Shown here: positions 54,478 through 60,778 of the stretch, piece by piece
Layout of the letters: each line of letters begins with the position of its first letter
How positions within the stretch are numbered: position 1 is the stretch's first letter
Assembly: GCF_036226505.1 (NCBI RefSeq)
Contig: NZ_CP108484.1
Span: 3,472,001 to 3,536,000 of the forward strand
Source of the DNA: Kitasatospora sp. NBC_01246
GTDB lineage: Bacteria; Actinomycetota; Actinomycetes; Streptomycetales; Streptomycetaceae
Length of the DNA stretch: 64,000 nucleotides
Reading direction: 5' to 3'
The notes under the pieces: model-generated
The model's database searches: none
Told to the model about the DNA's origin: nothing
What the model saw: the letters and a program-made list of their open reading frames with translations, nothing else
Position numbers and translations under genes: made by a program

Positions 54478-54489
54478 TGAATTCATTCA
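54478..54489. promoter_or_regulatory. hutU operator candidate TGAAT-N2-ATTCA
   Basis: TGAATTCATTCA is a perfect palindrome 19-30 nt upstream of the hutU start, so it overlaps the likely transcription start or early leader. The same TGAAT/ATTCA halves recur 14 bp further upstream. Confidence 0.6.
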
Positions 54490-54502
54490 AGCTCGACTTG
54501 GC

Positions 54503-54522
54503 TGAATATATCCAATCATTCA
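54503..54522. promoter_or_regulatory. hutU operator candidate TGAAT-N10-ATTCA
   Basis: TGAATATATCCAATCATTCA has the same half-sites with a wider centre. Together the two palindromes form a tandem operator, fitting dimer binding of the MurR/RpiR regulator encoded nearby (inference). Confidence 0.6.
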
Positions 54523-54800
54523 GTCTCCGGCCAGACCTGAGCGCATCCGATCAGCCGGCATCGCGACAACCCCGCCGCGCTACCCCGAGTCGGGCGAACA
54601 CCAGCCACTCGGCCCAGGCGCCGCCGGGTGGAGGGCACGGCGATGCGCCCCGCCGTACACCCCGGACAGCCCCGCGGCGGCCGCGCGACGGCCGCCGCGG
54701 AGTCCGGGCGAGGCACGGGCCTGCGCGCGCGGGATCGTCGCGGGAGCCGCCCGGCCCTGCGCGGCGGGCGCGCGAGGCGGACGGCCGACCCGACCCGGCG

Positions 54801-55139
54801 TCAGGCCGCCGCGTCGCCGTCCCAGTCGATGCCGATCTCGGCGAGCCAGCGGCGGTCGTCGGCGTCGGGGTCCGCGGGCGCGGCCGGGGCGGCCGGGCGC
54901 GGCGGGCGGGGGATCTCCTGGACGGGGCCGAGGCCGTACTTGTCGGCGGCCGCCGCGGCGCGGCCGTCGGGCTCGATGACGCCGACGTGGACGGCGCTCT
55001 CGTCACCGGCGTCGAGGACGACGAGTTCGGGTTCGGGCAGCCGCCGCAGGGTGACGCGGCGTCCGCAGGCCGGGCAGGACCATTCGTCGGCGCCCGAGGC
55101 GAGTCGGCCGACGAACTTCATCTCGTGGATCACGCGCAT
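54801..55139 (-). CDS. Hypothetical protein with a zinc-ribbon-like knuckle
   Basis: A 112-residue protein without a family I can name. It begins MRVIHEMKFVGRLASGADEWSCPACGRRVTLRRLP, so one CPxCG knuckle lies at about 22-26; a second Cys pair is missing, so zinc binding would need a dimer or another ligand. The rest is acidic and Pro/Ala-rich (IPRPPRPAAPAAP) and ends with RWLAEIGIDWDGDAA. The ATG at 55139 has GGGAG 7 nt upstream; a GTG just before it is possible. It lies 69 bp downstream of the RpiR regulator on the same strand and is probably co-transcribed with it. It is a plausible small partner of hut control but nothing shows this directly. Confidence 0.72.
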   Translation of the reverse strand: MRVIHEMKFVGRLASGADEWSCPACGRRVTLRRLPEPELVVLDAGDESAVHVGVIEPDGRAAAAADKYGLGPVQEIPRPPRPAAPAAPADPDADDRRWLAEIGIDWDGDAAA

Positions 55140-55208
55140 CACAGGCTCCCCCTGCCGGTCGGCCCTGCTCCGGGGCCTGTTGACAGGATTCCCGCCCCAA
55201 GTACGGTC

Positions 55209-56081
55209 CTACTCCAAAAACAGCCCACGAGCCGTCGCGGACTGCTCGATCGACTCCAACCGGGCCTCGGCGCCGGGGAGTTCGTCGCACATGGTCTGGA
55301 GCAGCACCCGGCCGAGCATCATCGGCGCGCACGCGGTGTCGAAGACCAGGCCGGTGCCGACGGCGGCCGGCAGCATCAGGTCGGAGAGCTTGGCGACCGG
55401 CGCGAAGGCACTGTCGGCGACCGTCAGCACCGTCAGACCGCAGTCCCGGGCCACCGTCAGGGCGTCCATCAGCTCGCGCGGGTAGCGCGGCAGGGCGAAG
55501 CAGAGCAGCGCGGAGGCGCCGGCGGCGGCAGCCTGTTCCAGGCGGTCGGCGAGCATGCTGCCGCCCTCGTCGAGCAGCCGGATGTCCGGGTGCACCTTGG
55601 CCGCGAAGTAGGCGAAGCCGCGGGCCTGCGCGGAGGCGGCCCGCAGGCCGAGGACGGGCAGCGGGCGGGAGGCGGCGAGCAGCCGGGCCGCGCGGATGAT
55701 CGGCTCGGGGTCGGCGAGCAGCTCGGCGAGCAGCCGCAGGTGCTCGATCTCGGCGAGGACGGCCTGCTGGTGCTCGTTGCGCACCACGTCGTCCGGGGTC
55801 TCCGGGGCGGCGCTCGGCTCCCCCGCGCCCAGCTCGCGCAGCTGCTTGCGCAGCGCGGGGTAGCCGTCGTAGCCGAGAGCCACCGCGAAGCGGGTGACCG
55901 AGGGCTGGCTGACGCCGGCCAGTTCGGCGACCTCGACGCTGGAGAGGAACGGCGCCTCGGTGGCGTGCCGGACGAGCGAGTGGGCGATCCGGCGCTGGGT
56001 GGGGGTGAGCCGGTGGCCCTCGAAGAGCTGGAGGAGTCGGGCGGAGGGGCCTACCGTGCCGGTGTCGTCGGTGGCGGTCAT
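55209..56081 (-). CDS. MurR/RpiR family transcriptional regulator
   Basis: A 290-residue regulator. The N-terminal helix-turn-helix (HTH_6) is RLTPTQRRIAHSLVRHATEAPFLSSVEVAELAGVSQPSVTRFAVALGYDGYPALRKQLREL; the recognition helix includes SQPSVTRFAVALG. The C-terminal SIS domain (about 125-260) has LPVLGLRAASAQARGFAYFAAKVHPDIRLLDEGG and LLCFALPRYPRELMDA. SIS domains bind sugar phosphates, but here the surroundings are hut genes, so a different ligand (for example urocanate or formiminoglutamate) is possible. ATG start. It lies between hutU and hutH on the same strand and is the best candidate for hut control. Confidence 0.93.
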   Translation of the reverse strand: MTATDDTGTVGPSARLLQLFEGHRLTPTQRRIAHSLVRHATEAPFLSSVEVAELAGVSQPSVTRFAVALGYDGYPALRKQLRELGAGEPSAAPETPDDVVRNEHQQAVLAEIEHLRLLAELLADPEPIIRAARLLAASRPLPVLGLRAASAQARGFAYFAAKVHPDIRLLDEGGSMLADRLEQAAAAGASALLCFALPRYPRELMDALTVARDCGLTVLTVADSAFAPVAKLSDLMLPAAVGTGLVFDTACAPMMLGRVLLQTMCDELPGAEARLESIEQSATARGLFLE

Positions 56082-56291
56082 CAGCGGTACCTCCGGGTGC
56101 GAGCTGTTCGGACGACGACTGTGCAGCAGCGGACTGCCGCTGGCAAAGACGTCTCGTACGCCGGGACGCCCGATGAGACCCCCCGGCGGTGCGGATCACC
56201 CCTCCGGGTGACCCTGATTTCCCCCTGATCCGCCCCGATCCCGGCGCGAACCGATGGACTGGAGCCCCGGCGCTGCACCAGGCTGAGCGCC

Positions 56292-56693
56292 ATGGACACA
56301 CGCCAGGACGAACTGCGACGCGACCTCGACGCGGCTCTGCAGACCCGCAAGGAGCTGGGCGAGGAGTACGAGTCGGAGATCGTCGACTCGTTCCTCGCCC
56401 GGCTGGACGCCCGCCTCGACGCCCGGGTGGAGCGCCGGGTGGCGGAGCGGCTCGACGGCTACGGCCCGGCGGAGCACCTGCGCCGGCGCTCCTTCGGCCG
56501 TTCCGGCTCGAAGCTGCCGCTGATCTCGCTGGTCCTCGGCATCCCGCTGACCGGCATCGCGACCAGCGGCTCGAACGGCTTCATGGGCCTGCTGGTCTGC
56601 TGGGCCGGCATCGTCGGCGTCAACTACGCCGCCATCGCCGCCGACCGGCGCGAGGAGAAGCGCGCCCGGCCGCCGCGGGGCGAGTGGGACTGA
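56292..56693 (+). CDS. Hypothetical membrane protein with coiled N-terminus
   Basis: A 133-residue protein. The first 65 residues are highly charged and helical (RRDLDAALQTRKELGEEYESEIVDSFLARLDARLDARVERRV), likely a coiled coil facing the cytosol. Two membrane helices follow at about 75-92 and 97-116, ending in a basic tail REEKRARPPRGEWD. It is a conserved hypothetical of Streptomycetes; the function is unknown. ATG at 56292 follows GCTGAGCGCC. It lies between the RpiR regulator and hutH but on the opposite strand, so it is not part of their transcripts. Confidence 0.85.
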   Translation: MDTRQDELRRDLDAALQTRKELGEEYESEIVDSFLARLDARLDARVERRVAERLDGYGPAEHLRRRSFGRSGSKLPLISLVLGIPLTGIATSGSNGFMGLLVCWAGIVGVNYAAIAADRREEKRARPPRGEWD

Positions 56694-56724
56694 CTCCCGC
56701 CCGCCCCGGGCGGCGGCGGCCTCG

Positions 56725-58317
56725 TCAGGCCAGCGGCCCGGTGACCTTCTCGACGGCCCACACCAGCTCGCCGGAGGCGACCAGCGCGGCGGCGGCCTCC
56801 AGGTCCGGCGAGAGGAAGCGGTCGCGGCCGGCGCCGCCGACCCCGGCCTCCCGGGCGACGGCCAGCGCGGCGAGGGTCGCCGGCGAGGGCGTGCCGCTGG
56901 CGTCGGCCTGCCGGCGGATCTCCAGGGCGCGGGAGGCGGCGGTCAGCTCGACGGCCAGGATCCGGCCGAGGTTCTCGACGGACTGGCGCAGCTTGCGGGC
57001 GGCCGACCAGCCCATCGAGACGTGGTCCTCCTGCATCGCGGAGGACGGGATCGAGTCGACCGAGGCCGGCACGGCGAGCCGCTTGTTCTCGCTGACCAGG
57101 GCCGCCTGGGTGTACTGGGCGATCATCAGACCGGAGTCCACGCCCGGGTCGTCGGCGAGGAAGGCCGGCAGGCCGTGCGAGCGGGCCTTGTCCAGCAGCC
57201 GGTCGGTACGGCGCTCGGAGATCGAGCCGAGGTCGGCGGCCGCGATGGCGAGGAAGTCCAGCACGTAGGCGACCGGGGCGCCGTGGAAGTTGCCGTTGGA
57301 CTCGACCCGGCCGTCCGGCAGCACCACCGGGTTGTCGACCGAGGCGGCCAGCTCCCGGGAGGCGACCAGGGCGGCATGGGCCACCGTGTCGCGGCCGGCG
57401 CCGGCGACCTGGGGGGCGCAGCGGATCGAGTAGGCGTCCTGGACGCGCGGGGCGTCGTCCTGGTGGTGGCCGGTGAGGCCGGAGCCCTTGAGGACGGCCA
57501 GCATGTTGGCGGCGCTCAGCGCCTGGCCGGGGTGGGGGCGGATCGGGGCGTGCAGCTCGGGGGCGAGCACCTTGTCGGTGCCGAGCAGCGCCTCCAGGGT
57601 CATCGCGGCGGTGATGTCGGCGGTGGTGAACAGGCGCTGGAGGTCGGCGATGGCCATCACCAGCATGCCGAGCATGCCGTCGGTGCCGTTGATGAGGGCC
57701 AGGCCCTCCTTCTCCAGCAGCTCGACCGGCTCGATGCCGGCCGCGGCGAGCAGCTCGCCGGAGGGCTTGTCGACGCCGTCCGGGCCGGTCGCCACGCCCT
57801 CGCCCATCAGGACCAGCGCACAGTGCGAGAGCGGGGCGAGGTCGCCGGAGCAGCCGAGCGAGCCGAACTCGCGGACCACCGGCGTGATGCCGGCGTTCAG
57901 GATGGCGGCCATGGTCTGGGCGACCACCGGGCGTACGCCGGTCCGGCCGGAGGCCAGCGTCTTCATCCGCAGGAACATCAGCGCGCGGACCACCTCGCGC
58001 TCCACCGCCGGGCCCATCCCGGCGGCGTGCGAACGCACCAGCGAGCGCTGCAGCTGGGCGCGGAGCTCGGGGCTGATGTGCCGGACGGCGAGCGCGCCGA
58101 AGCCGGTGGAGACGCCGTAGACGGGGCGCGGCTCGGCCGCGAGGGCCTCGATCCGGGCCCGCGCGGTCGCCATCTCGGCGAGCGCGTCCGGACCGATCTC
58201 TACCCGGGCGTTGCCCCGGGCGACGGCCAGCACGTCCTCGGCGCTGACGTCGGCCTTGCCGACCTGGACGAGGGGCGCATCGGGGGCCACAGCACTGTGC
58301 ATATCCATATGCATCAT
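56725..58317 (-). CDS. hutH: Histidine ammonia-lyase
   Basis: Eliminates ammonia from L-histidine to give urocanate, the first step of the hut route. The protein has 530 residues, or 525-527 if a downstream ATG is used; codons for MMHMDMH give four candidate starts without a good ribosome-binding site. The MIO prosthetic group forms from Cys156-Ser157-Gly158 in FGSLGCSGDLAPLSHCAL; most family members have Ala-Ser-Gly, but Cys-Ser-Gly is, as I recall, usual in Streptomyces. Other conserved parts are YGVSTGFGALAVRHI, VNGTDGMLG-like LINGTDGMLGML and SSAMQEDHVSMGWSAARKL. It lies apart from the hutU operon, divergent from fdhD. Confidence 0.96.
   Translation of the reverse strand: MMHMDMHSAVAPDAPLVQVGKADVSAEDVLAVARGNARVEIGPDALAEMATARARIEALAAEPRPVYGVSTGFGALAVRHISPELRAQLQRSLVRSHAAGMGPAVEREVVRALMFLRMKTLASGRTGVRPVVAQTMAAILNAGITPVVREFGSLGCSGDLAPLSHCALVLMGEGVATGPDGVDKPSGELLAAAGIEPVELLEKEGLALINGTDGMLGMLVMAIADLQRLFTTADITAAMTLEALLGTDKVLAPELHAPIRPHPGQALSAANMLAVLKGSGLTGHHQDDAPRVQDAYSIRCAPQVAGAGRDTVAHAALVASRELAASVDNPVVLPDGRVESNGNFHGAPVAYVLDFLAIAAADLGSISERRTDRLLDKARSHGLPAFLADDPGVDSGLMIAQYTQAALVSENKRLAVPASVDSIPSSAMQEDHVSMGWSAARKLRQSVENLGRILAVELTAASRALEIRRQADASGTPSPATLAALAVAREAGVGGAGRDRFLSPDLEAAAALVASGELVWAVEKVTGPLA
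58298..58313. promoter_or_regulatory. Palindrome across the hutH start codons
   Basis: TGCATAT-CC-ATATGCA is a perfect inverted repeat with a 2-nt centre that spans the alternative ATG codons of hutH. It may be an operator or only the consequence of the MHMDMH coding sequence. Confidence 0.35.
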
Positions 58318-58632
58318 CACACCAGCTGAATGAAGATATGACAACCAGTGGATCCCACCTGGCGGACTCCCGCCCGCCGGACGGAGCCGGCCGCGGCCGC
58401 CCTCCACGTCCCGCCGGAGGGCGCGCCGGCGCCGACGGCCCGGCCGGGACCTCCACACCACCCTCGCCGACGGCGGGCGCCGGCCGCCTCACGGCATCGC
58501 CGATCGGGTGACGGGCGCCCGCCCCACGAGTCGCCCCCACCGGCGCCCGGCCACCGGCCCCACCCCGATTTCCGAAGCGCCACCCCGATACCGCACGCTG
58601 GGGTCGACGGACGGCACGGAGGCGGAGGACCG
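58318..58632. other. hutH / fdhD divergent intergenic region
   Basis: 315 bp without a plausible gene. The hutH-proximal 40 bp are A/T-rich and hold the half-site noted above. The rest is G/C-rich and shows no element that I can support. Confidence 0.6.
58327..58342. promoter_or_regulatory. TGAATGA half-site upstream of hutH
   Basis: TGAATGAAGATATGAC resembles the minus-strand hutU element TGAATGATTGGATAT in its first seven bases and in GATAT. Only one half-site is intact. It lies 10-25 nt upstream of the hutH start and could let the same regulator act on both hut transcripts. Confidence 0.4.
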
Positions 58633-59457
58633 ATGACGCGGGCGACGGCACGGCGGCGAGTGGTGCGGCTGCACGGGGACGGCCGCAGCACGCGACCGGA
58701 CGCCCTCGCGGCGGAGGAGCCGCTGGAGATCCGGGTCGGCGGCGAGCCGCTGACGGTGACCATGCGCACGCCCGGCCAGGACTTCGACCTGGTGGCCGGC
58801 TTCCTGGTCGGCGAGGGGCTGGTGCACACGGCCGAGGACCTCGCGGCCCTGCGCTACTGCGCCGGGACGGACGAGGACGGCGCGAACACCTACAACGTGG
58901 TGGACGCGGCCCTGCGCGGCGCCCGCGCCCTCCCGCTCTCCGCCCACCGCAACCTGCTCACCACCAGCGCCTGCGGCCTCTGCGGCCGCGACACGGTGGA
59001 CGCCGTCCGCACCCACGTCCGCCACCCCGTCGGGGACGACCCGCTGACCGTCCCCCCGGCCCTGCTGTACGGGCTGGCGGACCGGCTCCGGGCCACCCAG
59101 CGGACCTTCGACTCGACCGGCGGCCTGCACGCGGCCGGGCTGTTCGACGGGACGAGCGGCGCGCTGCTCTGCGCCCGCGAGGACGTCGGCCGGCACAACG
59201 CGGTGGACAAGGTGGTCGGCTGGGCCCTGCGCGCGGGCCGGCTGCCGCTGACCGGGCACGTCCTGCTGGTCAGCGGTCGCGCCTCGTTCGAGCTGACCCA
59301 GAAGGCCGCGCTGGCGGGCGTCCCCCTGCTGGCCGCCGTCTCCGCGCCGTCCTCCCTCGCGGTGGACCTCGCCGAGGAGCTGGGCCTGACCCTGGTCGGC
59401 TTCCTGCGCGGCGAACGCGCCAACGTCTACACCCGCCCGGACCGGATCAGCGGCTGA
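58633..59457 (+). CDS. fdhD: Formate dehydrogenase accessory sulfurtransferase FdhD
   Basis: A 274-residue cytosolic protein that passes sulfur from the IscS desulfurase to the molybdenum/bis-MGD cofactor, needed for active formate dehydrogenase. The essential Cys pair is in TTSACGLCGRDTVDAV (CxxC). Other family parts include EEPLEIRVGGEPLTVTMRTPGQDFDLVAGFLVGEGLV and FDSTGGLHAAGLF, AREDVGRHNAVDKVVGWALR and LVSGRASFELTQKAALAGVP. ATG with GGAGGACC upstream. No formate dehydrogenase subunit gene is in the window. Its position beside hutH is notable because the HutF-type histidine route releases formate. Confidence 0.95.
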   Translation: MTRATARRRVVRLHGDGRSTRPDALAAEEPLEIRVGGEPLTVTMRTPGQDFDLVAGFLVGEGLVHTAEDLAALRYCAGTDEDGANTYNVVDAALRGARALPLSAHRNLLTTSACGLCGRDTVDAVRTHVRHPVGDDPLTVPPALLYGLADRLRATQRTFDSTGGLHAAGLFDGTSGALLCAREDVGRHNAVDKVVGWALRAGRLPLTGHVLLVSGRASFELTQKAALAGVPLLAAVSAPSSLAVDLAEELGLTLVGFLRGERANVYTRPDRISG

Positions 59458-59537
59458 CCGGCCGGCCTCCGCCCGCCCCACCCCGGAGAGCCGACCCGCC
59501 CCGGAGCGTGCGGGCTCGGTCCGATCCTTCAGCAAGA

Positions 59538-59554
59538 CGAGACGTATCGTTTCG
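59538..59554. promoter_or_regulatory. TetR-type operator candidate
   Basis: CGAGACG-TAT-CGTTTCG is an inverted repeat with a single mismatch, 21 nt upstream of the TetR start codon and just upstream of the putative -10. It fits autoregulation of the regulator gene. Confidence 0.6.
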
Positions 59555-59563
59555 CCAGCGCCC

Positions 59564-59569
59564 TAGAAT
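59564..59569 (+). promoter_or_regulatory. -10 element TAGAAT giving a leaderless transcript
   Basis: TAGAAT ends 6 nt before the ATG at 59576, so transcription would start at the A of the start codon. This agrees with the absence of any ribosome-binding site. No good -35 is visible. Confidence 0.5.
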
Positions 59570-59575
59570 GGGCCC

Positions 59576-60172
59576 ATGACCCGCAGCAGCTCTCCCGATC
59601 CCACCCGCCGCAGCGAGCGCTCCCGCCAGGCCGTCCTCACCGCCGCCGCCGAACTGGTGGCCGAGGTGGGCTTCGGCAAGCTGACCATCGAGGCGATCGC
59701 CGCCCGGGCCGGCGTCGGCAAGCAGACCATCTACCGCTGGTGGCCCTCCAAGGGCGCGGTGGTCTTCGACGCCTTCCAGGCCGCCAACGAGAACGCCTCC
59801 GGCAGTCTGGCGCTGCCCGACACCGGCGACCTCGCCGCCGACCTGCGCGCCGTCCTGCGGCCGACGGCCGACCAGCTCGCCGACCCGGGCTTCGACAACA
59901 CCGGCCGCGGCCTGGTCTCCGAGCACCTGCGCGACCCGGCCCTGCTGCGGGAGTACCGCGAGCGCCTGCTGGACCCTCTACTGGAGGTCACCCGGGAGCG
60001 CCTGCGCACCGCCCGCGAGGCCGGGCAGATCGCCGCCGACGCCGACCTCGACCTCGCCGTCGAACTGCTCTACGGCCCGATGTACTACCGCTGGCTGCAC
60101 GGCCTCGGCCCGCTCGACCACGCCTACGCGGACCGTCTGGTGGCGGGCGTCCTGCGCGCCCTGCGGCCGTGA
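59576..60172 (+). CDS. TetR/AcrR family transcriptional regulator
   Basis: A 198-residue repressor. The N-terminal helix-turn-helix is RQAVLTAAAELVAEVGFGKLTIEAIAARAGVGKQTIYRWWPSKGAVVFDAF, with recognition helix GKQTIYRWWPSK, a form common in TetR proteins with a TetR_C_16-like ligand domain. The C-terminal domain is helical (about 75-198; VELLYGPMYYRWLHGLGPL). The gene is preceded by its own probable operator and appears to be leaderless. No efflux pump is next to it in the window, so its target is unknown apart from itself. It faces the small Lys-rich membrane protein gene convergently. Confidence 0.92.
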   Translation: MTRSSSPDPTRRSERSRQAVLTAAAELVAEVGFGKLTIEAIAARAGVGKQTIYRWWPSKGAVVFDAFQAANENASGSLALPDTGDLAADLRAVLRPTADQLADPGFDNTGRGLVSEHLRDPALLREYRERLLDPLLEVTRERLRTAREAGQIAADADLDLAVELLYGPMYYRWLHGLGPLDHAYADRLVAGVLRALRP

Positions 60173-60223
60173 CCGGTCCGGCGGCCGGCCCGTGGACCCA
60201 CCGGGTCCACGGGCCCGCGCGGT

Positions 60224-60595
60224 CTACTGCCGGTTGCGGCGGCGGAGCATCACGACCACCGCGATGATCACGGCGATCACGATCAGCACCACCACGATGC
60301 CGATCACCACACCGATGATCTTGCCGAAGAAGCCCTTCTTCTTCTTCTTCGACTTCGACTTGGACTTGTCCTTGGACCCGGCCAGCCGGGTGCCGTCCTG
60401 CTGCCCGGCCACGGCCGGGGCCGCCTGGGCCGCCTGGACGGCGCCCCCCGCGGCGGCAGAACCGGCGGCGGAACCGGCGGCGGTGCTGACCGCGGCGGCG
60501 CGCGGCGCGGCCTCGGCCGCCGGGGCGGCTGCCAGCGTGGCACCGCCCAGCGCCAGCACCGCGGAGAGGACAAGGCTCGTCAGACGAGCGCGCAT
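60224..60595 (-). CDS. Small exported protein with poly-Lys segment and C-terminal membrane anchor
   Basis: A 123-residue protein of unknown function. A signal peptide (MRARLTSLVLSAVLALGGATLAAAPAAEA) is followed by an Ala/Gly-rich spacer and a short QQDGTRLAG region. Then comes KDKSKSKSKKKKKG (about 79-92), and a long hydrophobic helix IIGVVIGIVVVLIVIAVIIAVVVML ending in RRRNRQ. This gives a surface protein held by a C-terminal tail, with a strongly basic juxtamembrane segment able to bind anionic wall polymers or phospholipids (inference). ATG start at 60595. It is convergent with the TetR gene. I do not know a named family. Confidence 0.75.
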   Translation of the reverse strand: MRARLTSLVLSAVLALGGATLAAAPAAEAAPRAAAVSTAAGSAAGSAAAGGAVQAAQAAPAVAGQQDGTRLAGSKDKSKSKSKKKKKGFFGKIIGVVIGIVVVLIVIAVIIAVVVMLRRRNRQ

Positions 60596-60778
60596 GGGTT
60601 TCGACCCCCGTTCCGGCCCGGCCCCCGTGGCCCGCCGACGGCGGATACCATCCCACGTCCGGGGCTCGCCGCCCAGCCCCGCGGCAGCCTCCGCACCGGA
60701 CCGCGACCGGCTCGGAACAGGCCGGTCACCGAACCGGCACAAGCCCCCCAACCGGTCCGTCCACGAACCGGGCCCGCC

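Larger units (their letters stand above)
54460..54800. other. hutU upstream region
   Basis: A 341-bp gap. The first 70 bp next to hutU are strikingly A/T-rich and hold two palindromic operators; the remainder is G/C-rich with no convincing gene. A zinc-ribbon-like gene begins its 3' end at 54801. Confidence 0.6.
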
